Assembly (NCBI GenBank): GCA_012518815.1
Contig: JAAYRK010000033.1
Location: 1 to 36,748, forward strand
DNA from: Candidatus Epulonipiscium sp.
GTDB lineage: Bacteria > Bacillota > Clostridia > Lachnospirales > Defluviitaleaceae
Reading direction: 5' to 3'
Length of the DNA: 36,748 nucleotides
Both the position numbers and the translations under genes were made by a program. The notes beneath the pieces are model-generated. The model was not told the origin of the DNA. It did no database searches and saw only the letters and a list, made by a program, of their open reading frames with translations. Shown piece by piece: positions 17,018 through 26,120 of the stretch (its first letter is position 1; the number at the start of each line of letters is the position of its first letter).

Positions 17018-18751
17018 TTATTTAAACTGCATATTATATAGCTGAGCATACAATCCATTTAAGGCTAATAATTCTTCATGGTTTCCTTCTTCGGTAATAC
17101 CGTCTTCTGTAAGAACTAAAATCTTTTGTGCATTTTTAATGGTTGACAGTCTGTGAGCAATTACAAAAGTTGTTCTGTTTTTCGATAATTTTTCTAAGGA
17201 TTCTTGCACAACTTTTTCACTTTCGTTATCTAAGGCTGAAGTTGCTTCATCAAATATTAAAATAGGAGGGTTCTTTAAAAATACCCTGGCAATACTTAGT
17301 CTTTGCTTTTGCCCACCAGAAAGTTTTACACCTCGTTGCCCAATATCTGTATCGTATCCATTGGGCAATTCCATTATAAAGTCATGGGCATTAGCATTTT
17401 TGGCTGCAGCAATAATTTCTTGCTTTGTAGCATCTGGTTTTCCGTAGCGGATATTATCCATAACAGTGCCTGCAAACAAATACACATCTTGTTGAACAAT
17501 TCCGATATTTTGTCTTAAGGATTTTAATTTAATATCTTTGATATCGATATTATCAATTTTTATGGTTCCACTAGTAACTTCATAAAATCTTGGAATAAGG
17601 CTGCATAAAGTTGTTTTTCCTACTCCTGAAGGACCTACCAAGGCAATATAATTTCCTGCCTTTACATTTAAATTAATATTTGAAAAAACGGCATCATTTG
17701 TTCCATGATAATGGAAAGATACTTGTTCAAAAGAAATATCGCCTTTAACATTTTTAATTTCAATAGCATCTTTTTTATCTTTAATGTCAGGATGTATAGA
17801 CAATATTTCATAGAATCTTTCAAAGCCAGTAATTCCATTTTGAAATTGCTCAGCAAAGTTTACTAGTTTCCTTACTGGTTCTAAAAAAGCACCAATATAA
17901 AGTAAAAAAGTAATTAAATCAACTGTATCAAGTTGATTTTTAGCCATTAATAAAGAGGCACCTATGATTAAGGCAACATAAATGAATGAACTAAACGCAC
18001 TGATACCGCTGTAATATTTAGATATGTAACGATAACTGTTGCTTCTGCTTTGGACAAATTGAGCATTGTTTTCCTTAAACTTTTCTAATTCAACATCCTC
18101 ATTTGCAAAAGACTTAACTACCCTAATTCCTGAGATACTATCTTCTATTCCAGCATTAATCATTGCAATTTTTTCCCTATTTCTTTTAAAGGCCTTATTC
18201 ATTTTTATATTATAGTAGTAAGCGAAAACAAACATAATAGGAATAAAAGAAAATACAATTAAGGTTAGTTTAATGTTAATCCTTACTAAAATAATAAAAG
18301 AACCTATTAATTTGGTTAGAGAAATCAAAATATCTTCAGGACCATGATGGCAAAGCTCTGTTATATCGAACAAATCATTAGTGATTCTAGACATAATTTG
18401 CCCTGTTTTTTGATTATCATAATAGCTAAAGGATAGTTTTTGCAGATGCTCAAATATATCGTTTCGCATATCATGCTCCATACGAGCACCCATAATATGT
18501 CCATAAGCTGTAATAAAATAATTACATAGGTATTCTAGCAAAGTTAAAAAAAGCATAAAGGATGCTATTTTTATAATAATTCCTACGGCTGGAGATGTAC
18601 TAGTATTTAATAGATTTTCAGCAAGGTATCTTACAATAAGAGGAAAGGCTAAACTGATTCCTGAAGCTACAAATGCACAAACCATATCTGCAATAAAGAG
18701 CCATTTGTAAGGTTTGTAATAGGATAATAGTGCTTTTAGTTTTACATTCAT
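17018..18751 (-). CDS. ABC exporter, fused membrane and ATPase domains
   Basis: Half-transporter of 577 residues that should dimerise to export a lipid, drug or peptide. The N-terminal type I exporter membrane domain (about residues 1-305, six hydrophobic segments; loop KLSFSYYDNQKTGQIMSRITND) is followed by an ATPase domain with Walker A GPSGVGKTT, signature [15 protein letters not shown], Walker B ILIFDEATSALD and H-loop IAHRLSTI. All catalytic residues are present, so a homodimer could be active. The ATG at 18751 has GAGGTG at proper spacing; a further upstream in-frame start lacks one. The secreted RCC1-protein gene lies 67 bp upstream in the same direction, so they may be co-transcribed. 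Substrate unknown. Confidence 0.92.
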   Translation of the reverse strand: MNVKLKALLSYYKPYKWLFIADMVCAFVASGISLAFPLIVRYLAENLLNTSTSPAVGIIIKIASFMLFLTLLEYLCNYFITAYGHIMGARMEHDMRNDIFEHLQKLSFSYYDNQKTGQIMSRITNDLFDITELCHHGPEDILISLTKLIGSFIILVRINIKLTLIVFSFIPIMFVFAYYYNIKMNKAFKRNREKIAMINAGIEDSISGIRVVKSFANEDVELEKFKENNAQFVQSRSNSYRYISKYYSGISAFSSFIYVALIIGASLLMAKNQLDTVDLITFLLYIGAFLEPVRKLVNFAEQFQNGITGFERFYEILSIHPDIKDKKDAIEIKNVKGDISFEQVSFHYHGTNDAVFSNINLNVKAGNYIALVGPSGVGKTTLCSLIPRFYEVTSGTIKIDNIDIKDIKLKSLRQNIGIVQQDVYLFAGTVMDNIRYGKPDATKQEIIAAAKNANAHDFIMELPNGYDTDIGQRGVKLSGGQKQRLSIARVFLKNPPILIFDEATSALDNESEKVVQESLEKLSKNRTTFVIAHRLSTIKNAQKILVLTEDGITEEGNHEELLALNGLYAQLYNMQFK

Positions 18752-18818
18752 AGTTTCACCTCGCCGTCTATATTTAAGCAATTTTAACTTATTTTAACTT
18801 ATGATGATGATAAAATAC

Positions 18819-20165
18819 TTATTCTTGATTAATAGTTATAGTTTTTGAAGAGCCTTCATAATTAACTTCACATCCTAGAGGTTCACACACAAACCTAGCA
18901 GGGACATATATTGTACCGTCTTTAATTACTGGAGCGGTATCCATAGTCATAGTTGAGTTATTAACTTGATAATTTTTACTTCCAATAATAAATTTTATTT
19001 CTGTGTCATTAACGGAAATGACAGCAGTTTTTGTAGAAGCATTCCAATCTACATCAGCACCTAAAGATTCACTTATAGCTCTTACAGGGACTTGAATCCT
19101 ATTAGAAGAATCAAAAAAAGGTTTAGCTTGACTAGAAATATCTTTATCATTGACAATAACTTTAAAATTATTGGATAAATCATTAGATGAGCTAGTGCTT
19201 ATTTTTGAATTAGCTACCTTAATATTTTTCCATCCCTTTATGTTTCCTTGTCCTTGTTCATTATCACCTGCAAATACTAAGGTTCCGTCACTTTTAAGTC
19301 CAACACTATAATAACTTCCAGCAGCAATTTCCACGATGTTTTTCCAACCACTAACATTAAGTTGGCCAAGGTTTCTAAAATTCTTTTCCCCTGCTGCTAA
19401 AACGGTTCCATCTGATTTTAATCCAAGCACATGATTACGGCCCGCTGCTAATTGAACAAAATTTTTCCAATGACCAATTTTAGTTCTTTCAATATAATAA
19501 GGATCTGTTTCTTCCCCGGCAGATACCAAGCTACCATCATTTTTTAAGCCAAAAACAACATCACCTAAAACTAAGATGTCTTTAATATCTGTCCAATTTT
19601 CAAAAGCTTTTTGGAAAACTTCTTTTCTACCGTCACTGTAATTAGTTGATAAAATTTTGCCGTACTTATCTATTCCAATAACTAGTGAATCATTTACAAT
19701 AAGCTTTTGGATATTTTCCCATTCGAGTATTTCGTTATTTCTGTCAAAAGTAAGAGTGCCAGCTACTACTACAGTTCCATCACTTTTTAATCCCAGAGAA
19801 AATTGATATCCTGCACATACTTGAACGATGTCTTTCCAATCTTGGACATTACATTCACCTTTTTCGTTTTTACCGCCTGAAGCAACAACAGTTCCATCTT
19901 TTTTTAGACCAATGATATGCATGTCACTGGCATCGATTTGGATTATGTTATTCCAGCTTGAGACATTAGGTAAAACAGAATCATTGAAATAGGTGTTTTT
20001 TGTAATTTGAACAGTACCATCACTTTTTAGAGCAGCAGTTTGCTCATAAGGGGTAGCTAAACTTTGGTGTTTAACAGGCCTTTCTAAATTGATGGCATAT
20101 ATAACTATAGGACATACTAAAAAACTAAACATGAAAATTAAAGATAAAAATTTAAATTTTGACAT
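18819..20165 (-). CDS. Secreted RCC1-repeat protein with copper-amine-oxidase-N-like domain
   Basis: Predicted exported protein of 448 residues with an N-terminal hydrophobic signal or anchor (about 5-24) and no lipobox. Residues 40-320 hold seven RCC1-type repeats, each with a core like GLKSDGTV (near 46, 86, 125, 164, 206, 248 and 290) preceded by W.NI..IAAG; seven repeats of about 40 residues predict one seven-bladed beta-propeller. Residues 333-446 form a copper amine oxidase N-terminal-like (stalk) domain (VPVRAISESLGADVDWN, then YVPARFVCEPLGCEVNY), which in Firmicutes commonly occurs on cell-surface proteins. Ligand unknown. AGGAGG lies 12 nt before the ATG, a slightly long spacing. Confidence 0.88.
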   Translation of the reverse strand: MSKFKFLSLIFMFSFLVCPIVIYAINLERPVKHQSLATPYEQTAALKSDGTVQITKNTYFNDSVLPNVSSWNNIIQIDASDMHIIGLKKDGTVVASGGKNEKGECNVQDWKDIVQVCAGYQFSLGLKSDGTVVVAGTLTFDRNNEILEWENIQKLIVNDSLVIGIDKYGKILSTNYSDGRKEVFQKAFENWTDIKDILVLGDVVFGLKNDGSLVSAGEETDPYYIERTKIGHWKNFVQLAAGRNHVLGLKSDGTVLAAGEKNFRNLGQLNVSGWKNIVEIAAGSYYSVGLKSDGTLVFAGDNEQGQGNIKGWKNIKVANSKISTSSSNDLSNNFKVIVNDKDISSQAKPFFDSSNRIQVPVRAISESLGADVDWNASTKTAVISVNDTEIKFIIGSKNYQVNNSTMTMDTAPVIKDGTIYVPARFVCEPLGCEVNYEGSSKTITINQE

Positions 20166-20199
20166 AACTAAATACGTCCTCCTTTTTTATATTTTTTGA

Positions 20200-20228
20200 A
20201 TGATAACACTATAAAATATAATTGTCAA
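20200..20228 (-). promoter_or_regulatory. Promoter of the RCC1-protein / ABC exporter unit
   Basis: On the minus strand TTGACA (20228-20223), a 17-bp spacer and TATCAT (20205-20200), 35 bp upstream of the start codon. Confidence 0.7.
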
Positions 20229-20269
20229 TAAATATATTTTTATTATCTAGTTTCCCAAGATATTTAATA

Positions 20270-20298
20270 TTGTTAGAAGATAACAAATCGTATATAAT
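20270..20298 (+). promoter_or_regulatory. Promoter of tex
   Basis: TTGTTA (20270-20275), 17-bp spacer, perfect TATAAT (20293-20298), 38 bp upstream of the tex ATG. Confidence 0.75.
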
Positions 20299-20335
20299 AG
20301 TGTTAATGTAAAAATGAAAAATGAATGGTGATTAA

Positions 20336-22477
20336 ATGGATATTATAAAAACACTTCAAGAAGAATTTAACCTAAAAACATTTCAGGTTGAAAATACTGT
20401 TAAGCTTATTGATGAAGGAAACACAATTCCTTTTATTGCAAGATATAGAAAAGAAGTTACAGGTTCTTTAGATGATGTAGTTTTAAGAAATTTTCATGAA
20501 AGACTAAATTATCTTCGCAACTTGGCTGAAAAAAAAGAGCAAATTAAAAGAGCAATTGATGAGCAAGGTAAACTTACAGATGAGCTTGTTAAGGATATCG
20601 AAAAAGCAGAAACATTAACTGAATTAGAAGATATTTATAGACCTTTTAGACCTAAGAGAAGAACAAGAGCTACTATAGCTAAAGAAAAGGGTTTAGAACC
20701 TTTTGCTAAAATAATATGGGAGCAGCTTATAAATAGTCCTATAGAAGAAATTGCAAAGGACTATATTGATTTAGAAAAAGAAGTAAATAGTATAGAAGAT
20801 GCTATAAATGGAGCTATGGATATAATAGCAGAATGGATTTCCGATAATGCTGATTATCGGAAATATATACGTAAAGAAACATTTGGCAAGGGTTTATTAG
20901 TAGTAAAAGCTAAAGATAAAAAGCAAGAGTCTGTTTATGAAATGTACTATGATTATAGTGAAGCGGTAAAAGATATTCCTGGCCATAGAATATTGGCTAT
21001 TAATAGAGGAGAAAAGGAAAAGTTCTTATCCGTTAAAATTGACGCTCCTATAGATAGGATTATTCTATTTTTAGAAAAACAAATTATTAAGGGTGAAGGT
21101 CCGGGCTTTGAAATATTAAAGTCTGCTATTGAGGACAGTTATAAAAGATTGATTGCTCCTGCTATTGAAAGAGAAATAAGAAATGAATTGAGTGAAAAAG
21201 CTGAGACAGGAGCTTTAGAAGTATTTAAAAGCAATCTTTCCCAGCTATTATTGCAACCACCAATAAAAAACAAAGTGGTTCTTGGCTTAGACCCTGCATA
21301 TAGAACAGGATGTAAAATAGCAGTAATTGACGAGACAGGGAAGGTATTAGATACAACAGTGGTATATCCAACCCCACCACAAAATAAAATAGAAGAATCT
21401 AAAAAGATACTTACAGAGCTTATAAACAAATATAATGTTGATATTATTTCAATAGGGAATGGAACTGCTTCTAGGGAATCTGAAATGCTTATTGCGGATT
21501 TAATTAAAGAACTTGATAGAAAGGTTCATTATATCATTGTTAATGAAGCAGGAGCTTCAGTATATTCTGCTTCTCCTTTGGCTTCTAAGGAGTTTCCTGA
21601 ATATGATGTAGGGCTAAGGAGTGCGGTATCTATAGGAAGAAGGCTTCAAGACCCTTTAGCAGAGTTAGTTAAAATTGATCCTAAATCTATAGGAGTAGGA
21701 CAATATCAACATGATATGAATCAAAAGAGATTAGAAGAAACTCTTCAAGGTGTTGTAGAAGATTGTGTAAACCGTGTAGGAGTAGATTTAAACACTGCTT
21801 CTGTTTCTTTATTGCAGTATGTATCAGGAATTAATAATGCAGTTGCTAAAAATATTGTTGAATATAGAGAAACTAATGGAAAATTTAAGAATAGAAAAGA
21901 GCTTCTAAAAGTAAAAAAATTAGGACCTAAGGTATTTGAACAATGTGCAGGATTTTTAAGAATTCCAGAATCAGATAATATACTTGATAATACAGGCGTT
22001 CACCCTGAATCCTATGATGTGGCACAAAGATTTCTTGATAGTATTGCTATTACTATAAATGATATTAAAGCATCTAAAATCAAAAACATAAGAAAAACTA
22101 TTCAAGATATTGATGGCTTAGCAAAAAGTTTAGAAGTAGGGCTACCTACGCTAGAAGATATAATAAAAGAACTAGAAAAGCCAGGCAGGGATCCCAGAGA
22201 GGATATGCCAAAGCCTATTCTAAGGAGTGATGTATTAGAATTAGAAGATTTAAGAGAAAAGATGATTTTAACTGGGACAGTTAGAAACATCACAGATTTT
22301 GGGGCATTTGTAGACATAGGAGTTCATCAAGACGGTTTGGTTCATATATCACAAATGTCAGATAAATATATTAAACACCCTCTAGAAGTAGTTAGGGTAG
22401 GAGATATTGTTAAGGTATCTGTATTAAGTGTCGACATTAATAAAAAGAGGATTGCGTTGACAATGAAAGGGATTTAA
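20336..22477 (+). CDS. tex: Tex family RNA-binding protein
   Basis: Tex/YqfA-type S1 RNA-binding protein thought to act on transcription. The 713 residues follow the family order: N-terminal Tex domain (TIPFIARYRKEVTGSLDD, about 29-46), central YqgF-like RNase H fold (VVLGLDPAYRTGCKIAVID, about 314-332), helix-hairpin-helix repeats (LLQYVSGINNAVAKNIVEYR and LLKVKKLGPKVFEQCAGFLRI) and a C-terminal S1 domain (about 640-712, GTVRNITDFGAFVDIGVHQDGLVHISQMS). All domains are intact. The ribosome site before the ATG is weak (GGTGAT). It is followed after 15 bp by the GNAT gene. Confidence 0.96.
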   Translation: MDIIKTLQEEFNLKTFQVENTVKLIDEGNTIPFIARYRKEVTGSLDDVVLRNFHERLNYLRNLAEKKEQIKRAIDEQGKLTDELVKDIEKAETLTELEDIYRPFRPKRRTRATIAKEKGLEPFAKIIWEQLINSPIEEIAKDYIDLEKEVNSIEDAINGAMDIIAEWISDNADYRKYIRKETFGKGLLVVKAKDKKQESVYEMYYDYSEAVKDIPGHRILAINRGEKEKFLSVKIDAPIDRIILFLEKQIIKGEGPGFEILKSAIEDSYKRLIAPAIEREIRNELSEKAETGALEVFKSNLSQLLLQPPIKNKVVLGLDPAYRTGCKIAVIDETGKVLDTTVVYPTPPQNKIEESKKILTELINKYNVDIISIGNGTASRESEMLIADLIKELDRKVHYIIVNEAGASVYSASPLASKEFPEYDVGLRSAVSIGRRLQDPLAELVKIDPKSIGVGQYQHDMNQKRLEETLQGVVEDCVNRVGVDLNTASVSLLQYVSGINNAVAKNIVEYRETNGKFKNRKELLKVKKLGPKVFEQCAGFLRIPESDNILDNTGVHPESYDVAQRFLDSIAITINDIKASKIKNIRKTIQDIDGLAKSLEVGLPTLEDIIKELEKPGRDPREDMPKPILRSDVLELEDLREKMILTGTVRNITDFGAFVDIGVHQDGLVHISQMSDKYIKHPLEVVRVGDIVKVSVLSVDINKKRIALTMKGI

Positions 22478-22492
22478 GGAAGGAGAACAAGT

Positions 22493-23374
22493 ATGGAAGT
22501 TAGGTCGTTTAACGATGATTATCACGAGGTCGGCCAATTAGTTATAAACCATTTACATCCTGATTATGATTCGGTTGAAGAAATGAAAGAGCACTGGAAG
22601 GGAAAAGATCTCTTATTAAAAGTTGCAATTAACGACGGAAAAGTTATAGGATTTGGGGGCCTGGATTTAGTACGCAAAGAAGGTGCTCCAAATTCAGACT
22701 TATATGGTATAGTTGTTGATCCTGCTTACAGGAAGCAGGGAATAGGAACTTTATTAATGAACTCTTTAATTAATGATGCTAAAGAATTGGGAATTCGCTA
22801 TATATATGCAAATCTTGACAGAGAAAATGAAGAAGGAATAAATTTTTTATTAAATCTTGGTTTTGAATATAGAAGAAGTTTTTTTATGATGGAAATGAAT
22901 GAACCGGTTATTAATGAGTTAGAATGTCCAGAGGGTATTGAAATTAAGAAGATGGAAATCTTAGAGGATGTAGAAGAATTTTTAGAAGTATATGAAGAAA
23001 TCTTTGGACATATAAATGATAAAGGAAAACTGATTGATAAAATAGCCAAAGAAAATAATTATAATTTTTTCTTAATGTATAGAGTAAGTAGGAGCACAGC
23101 CACTAAGAAAATCATAGGTTTTTGTATTGTGGAAAATATTGATGAAGACGGGATTAACCGCCGCATTGATGTTTTAGGGGTAATAGATAAGTATGCCAGA
23201 AGAGGTTTAGGAAAGGTCCTTTATATTTCAGTTTTAAACCATTATTGGTCACTTCCTGAAACCAAAAAAATTACGATTACTTTAAAGAGCTCTTCTGAGA
23301 ATATTAAAAAATTCTATTTATCTTGCGGAATGGAAGAAACATTTATTACTGAAACATACAGATATGAGATGTAA
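22493..23374 (+). CDS. Two-domain GNAT acetyltransferase
   Basis: Protein of 293 residues with two GNAT-like halves. The first (about 1-135) has a clear acetyl-CoA loop, VDPAYRKQGIGTLLMNSLI (motif R/Q-x-x-G-x-G/A). The second (about 145-293) has VIDKYARRGLGKVLYISVL at the same place. The halves are weakly similar, suggesting an old duplication with one half possibly catalytic and one structural. Substrate cannot be read. The ATG follows AAGGAGAAC; it lies 15 bp after tex and is probably co-transcribed. Confidence 0.85.
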   Translation: MEVRSFNDDYHEVGQLVINHLHPDYDSVEEMKEHWKGKDLLLKVAINDGKVIGFGGLDLVRKEGAPNSDLYGIVVDPAYRKQGIGTLLMNSLINDAKELGIRYIYANLDRENEEGINFLLNLGFEYRRSFFMMEMNEPVINELECPEGIEIKKMEILEDVEEFLEVYEEIFGHINDKGKLIDKIAKENNYNFFLMYRVSRSTATKKIIGFCIVENIDEDGINRRIDVLGVIDKYARRGLGKVLYISVLNHYWSLPETKKITITLKSSSENIKKFYLSCGMEETFITETYRYEM

Positions 23375-23402
23375 ATTTGAAATAATTTAAAATAAATGAA
23401 AA

Positions 23403-23431
23403 TTGACAGAATGAAATACATATAGTATAAT
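23403..23431 (+). promoter_or_regulatory. Promoter of the riboswitch-ribU transcript
   Basis: Consensus TTGACA (23403-23408), 17-bp spacer, TATAAT (23426-23431), placing the transcription start just before the FMN aptamer. Confidence 0.85.
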
Positions 23432-23449
23432 AAATAAAATTTAATAAGA

Positions 23450-23564
23450 AGGTTCTTCAGGGCAGGGTGAAATTCCCGACCGGCGGTTATAGTCCGCGAG
23501 TGTGAAAGCACTGATTTGGTGAAATTCCAAAACCGACAGTATAGTCTGGATGGGAGAAGAAATG
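23450..23564 (+). promoter_or_regulatory. FMN riboswitch (RFN element)
   Basis: The conserved RFN core is recognisable: TTCAGGGCAGGGTGAAATTCCC, then GACCGGCGGTTATAGTCC, a variable arm (GTGTGAAAGCACTGATTTGG), TGAAATTCCAAAACCGACAG, then AGTCTGGATGGGAGAAGAA closing the P1 stem with the 5' TTCTTC. It binds FMN and represses the downstream riboflavin transporter. TCTTCAG at its 5' edge (23454-23460) is also complementary to CTGAAGA in the terminator 5' arm (23596-23602), a plausible antiterminator pairing, so control is likely by transcription termination. Confidence 0.96.
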
Positions 23565-23591
23565 ACTTTTGTATTTATTAATAAAACTAGT

Positions 23592-23621
23592 CAGTCTGAA
23601 GAATCTTCAGGCTGTTTTTTT
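23592..23621 (+). terminator. FMN-controlled terminator
   Basis: CAGTCTGAAGA (23592-23602) pairs with TCTTCAGGCTG (23604-23614) with one G-U, followed by seven T (23615-23621). It lies between the FMN aptamer and the ribU ribosome site. Confidence 0.9.
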
Positions 23622-23656
23622 ATGGCCGATAAAATTTTTTAAAAGGAGAGGTTATT

Positions 23657-24289
23657 ATGGAAAGTGTTAGCAAAGCGGTTAATCGAGAAAAAAATGTATT
23701 TAAGACTACCAATTTAGTAAGGATGGGATTATTATCAGCTCTTGCTGTTGTTCTTATGAAGCTAGAATTTGTTGTTCCTGGCTTTCCGCCTTTTCTAAAA
23801 ATGGATATTAGTGATTTACCAGCGGTTATTGGTGCATTTATCATAGGACCTGTAGGAGGAGTAATAATTCAGCTTATTAAGGTATTATTATATACAGTAT
23901 CGGGCAGTGAAACTTTTGGCATAGGACCTTTAGCTAATTTTATTGTAGGAGCTGCATATATTTTTCCTCTTGGCCTTATTTACAAATACAAAAGAAACAT
24001 ATTAGGATTTGTTTTTGGTTGTGTTGTTGGAACTATTACCATGGCAATCGTTTCGGCATTTATGAATTATTTTGTTATGATACCGTTTTATTCAGTGGCA
24101 TTTGGATTGTCAATAGATGCAATTGTTGAAATGTGTGCAAAAATTAATTCTAATGTTAAGGACTTAAAAACATTGATTATATTTTCAATTCTTCCTTTTA
24201 ATATATTAAAAGCAGTTATTATTTCAAGTGTGAGCATTGTTCTTTATACACCGTTAAGATTACTGTTTAATAGAATAAGTAATTTATAA
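23657..24289 (+). CDS. ribU: Riboflavin ECF transporter S component (RibU-like)
   Basis: Membrane protein of 210 residues that captures riboflavin for the shared ECF energising module (EcfA/A'/T, not in this window). After a charged N-terminus it shows the ECF S-component pattern: MGLLSALAVVLMKLEF near 28-43, FPPFLKMDISDLPAVIGAFIIGPVGGVIIQLIKVLLY (a conserved S-component block around 45-80), then further hydrophobic segments to about 200. The preceding FMN riboswitch independently supports riboflavin specificity. The ATG follows AAAAGGAGAG and is clear. Monocistronic between two terminators. Confidence 0.95.
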   Translation: MESVSKAVNREKNVFKTTNLVRMGLLSALAVVLMKLEFVVPGFPPFLKMDISDLPAVIGAFIIGPVGGVIIQLIKVLLYTVSGSETFGIGPLANFIVGAAYIFPLGLIYKYKRNILGFVFGCVVGTITMAIVSAFMNYFVMIPFYSVAFGLSIDAIVEMCAKINSNVKDLKTLIIFSILPFNILKAVIISSVSIVLYTPLRLLFNRISNL

Positions 24290-24307
24290 ATGAATAATTA
24301 ATTATTT

Positions 24308-24334
24308 GGAACGGTCTTGACCGTTCCTTTATTT
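24308..24334 (+). terminator. Terminator after ribU
   Basis: GGAACGGTC (24308-24316) pairs exactly with GACCGTTCC (24319-24327), followed by a T-rich run. Confidence 0.88.
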
Positions 24335-24389
24335 ATTTATATATTTATAAATAGTGTACAAGTATGATATTATTGAAAGGAATAAGATA

Positions 24390-24821
24390 ATGATATATGA
24401 AACTTTTTCGGAAGAAGAAACAAAAGAATTAGGTCGTAAAATAGCAAGCAAGGCCCAAAAAGGAGATATATATTGCCTTATAGGGGACTTAGGAGTAGGT
24501 AAGACTGCTTTTGCAAAAGGTTTAGCAAAAGGGCTTGATATAAAAGAAGCTATAACTAGTCCTACTTTTACTGTAGTAAATGAATATCAAGGAAGATTAC
24601 CTTTATATCACTTTGATGTTTATAGGATTACAGATATTGATGAAATGGAAGAGATAGGCTATGAGGAATATTTTTATGGAGATGGGATTTGCTTGATTGA
24701 ATGGGCAGATATGATTGAAGAATTAATTCCAGATAATGCAATATGGATTAATATCATAAAAGATTTAGATAAAGCTGATAATTATCGTAAGATTATTATT
24801 GAAAATAAAAAGGAGATGTAA
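24390..24821 (+). CDS. tsaE: tRNA t6A biosynthesis ATPase TsaE
   Basis: ATPase of the TsaBDE complex that makes N6-threonylcarbamoyladenosine at position 37 of ANN-decoding tRNAs. The 143 residues carry the P-loop GDLGVGKTAFAKG (about 30-42), the SPTFTVVNEY block (about 58-67) and the HFDVYRI...EEYFYGDGICLIEWAD segment typical of the family. ATG 24390 follows AAAGGA at 9 nt; an upstream in-frame GTG at 24354 lacks such a site. First gene of tsaE-tsaB-rimI. Confidence 0.96.
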   Translation: MIYETFSEEETKELGRKIASKAQKGDIYCLIGDLGVGKTAFAKGLAKGLDIKEAITSPTFTVVNEYQGRLPLYHFDVYRITDIDEMEEIGYEEYFYGDGICLIEWADMIEELIPDNAIWINIIKDLDKADNYRKIIIENKKEM

Positions 24822-24823
24822 AA

Positions 24824-25528
24824 TTGAAAATTTTAGCCATAGATTCATCGGGAAATGTAGCTTCCGTTGCAGTTGTTGAAGACGATAAATTACTTGGAGA
24901 GATAACAACAAATTATAAAAAAACCCATTCTCAAACCTTGCTTCCAATGATTGATAAGCTATGTCGTATGATAGATTTAGATTTAAATTCTTTAGATTAT
25001 ATTGCTAGTTCTAGTGGTCCAGGTTCATTTACTGGCCTTAGAATAGGTGTAACCACTGCAAAAGGATTAGCTTTTGCTCTTAATAAATCCATTATAGGAG
25101 TTCCCACCCTTGATGGTTTAGCATACAATATTGTATATAGCGATTATTTAATATGCCCTATAATGGATGCAAGAAGAAATCAAGTATATACAGCATTTTA
25201 TTTATGGGAAGATAATCAACCTAAAAGACAGTCCGAATACATGGCTATGGATATAGAGCATTGCTTAGAAAAAACAGAAGCTTTTAATAGGCCAGTAGTT
25301 TTTCTAGGGGATGCAGTGCCAGTATATAAAGAAACCATTAAAGAAAAAATGAAAGATAAAGAATACTATTTTGCTCCTCCAACTTGTAATATGCAAAGGG
25401 CGTCATCTATAGGGAGTTTGGCATTAATCTTAGCACAAGAAGGAAAAATACAAAATTCTATGGAATTTGTTCCGTTTTATCTAAGAAAGTCCCAAGCTGA
25501 AAGAGAATACGAGACAAAAAATAAATGA
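24824..25528 (+). CDS. tsaB: tRNA t6A biosynthesis protein TsaB
   Basis: Partner and activator of TsaD in t6A synthesis. The 234-residue ASKHA-fold protein opens with MKILAIDSSGNVASVAVV and has the family hallmark SSGPGSFTGLRIGVTTAKGLAFAL (about 65-88) and CPIMDARRNQVYTAFY. The start is TTG, 2 bp after the tsaE stop, with AAGGAG within the tsaE end; the two are translationally coupled. The catalytic partner TsaD is not in the window and must be elsewhere. Confidence 0.96.
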   Translation: MKILAIDSSGNVASVAVVEDDKLLGEITTNYKKTHSQTLLPMIDKLCRMIDLDLNSLDYIASSSGPGSFTGLRIGVTTAKGLAFALNKSIIGVPTLDGLAYNIVYSDYLICPIMDARRNQVYTAFYLWEDNQPKRQSEYMAMDIEHCLEKTEAFNRPVVFLGDAVPVYKETIKEKMKDKEYYFAPPTCNMQRASSIGSLALILAQEGKIQNSMEFVPFYLRKSQAEREYETKNK

Positions 25529-25549
25529 GTTGAGTGAAAGAGGATTTTT

Positions 25550-25987
25550 ATGATTGAAATTTTTCCTATGAAAGAGGAAGATATAGATAAAGTTTATAAA
25601 ATAGAAGAAAAATGCTTTATTACTCCTTGGTCAAAATACTCTTTTAAAAAGGAGTTAACTAGCCCTTTAACATATTATGTTGTTGCGAAAAAGGATAATA
25701 AAATATTAGCATATGGAGGAATGTGGATTATTGTTGGTGAAGGACATATTACTAATATTGCAGTAGACCCCGCTTATAGAAATCAAGGAATAGGCAAAGC
25801 TGTATTAGGATCATTAATAGAAGAAGCAGAAAGAAGAAAACTTACAGGAGTTACGTTAGAAGTAAGGGAAAGTAATATTGAAGCTATTAATCTTTACAAA
25901 AAATTTGGATTTATATGTGCAGGCATAAGAAAAGATTATTATCATGATACGAAAGAAGATGCAATTATTATGTGGAAATATTTATAA
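25550..25987 (+). CDS. rimI: Ribosomal protein S18-alanine N-acetyltransferase RimI-like
   Basis: GNAT enzyme of 145 residues with the acetyl-CoA loop AVDPAYRNQGIGKAVLGSLI (about 79-98), LEVRESNIEAINLYKKFGF and IRKDYYHDTKEDAIIMW at the C-terminus, the usual RimI ending. In Firmicutes it follows tsaE-tsaB, as here. It lies 21 bp after tsaB and ends the operon at a terminator. RimI N-acetylates the S18 N-terminal alanine in E. coli; target specificity here is by analogy. Confidence 0.93.
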   Translation: MIEIFPMKEEDIDKVYKIEEKCFITPWSKYSFKKELTSPLTYYVVAKKDNKILAYGGMWIIVGEGHITNIAVDPAYRNQGIGKAVLGSLIEEAERRKLTGVTLEVRESNIEAINLYKKFGFICAGIRKDYYHDTKEDAIIMWKYL

Positions 25988-26000
25988 TTAAAAAATATTA

Positions 26001-26027
26001 AGGTCTTCAATATAGAAGACTTTTTTT
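26001..26027 (+). terminator. Terminator after rimI
   Basis: GTCTTC (26003-26008) pairs with GAAGAC (26015-26020), 6-nt loop, followed by seven T. Confidence 0.85.
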
Positions 26028-26120
26028 GTAGATTTTTTTTCAAAAAGAAATAAAATCTTTTGAAATTAGAGGAAATAGATTATTAGTATTGAATATAATA
26101 ATATAGAAAGGAGTGGAAAT

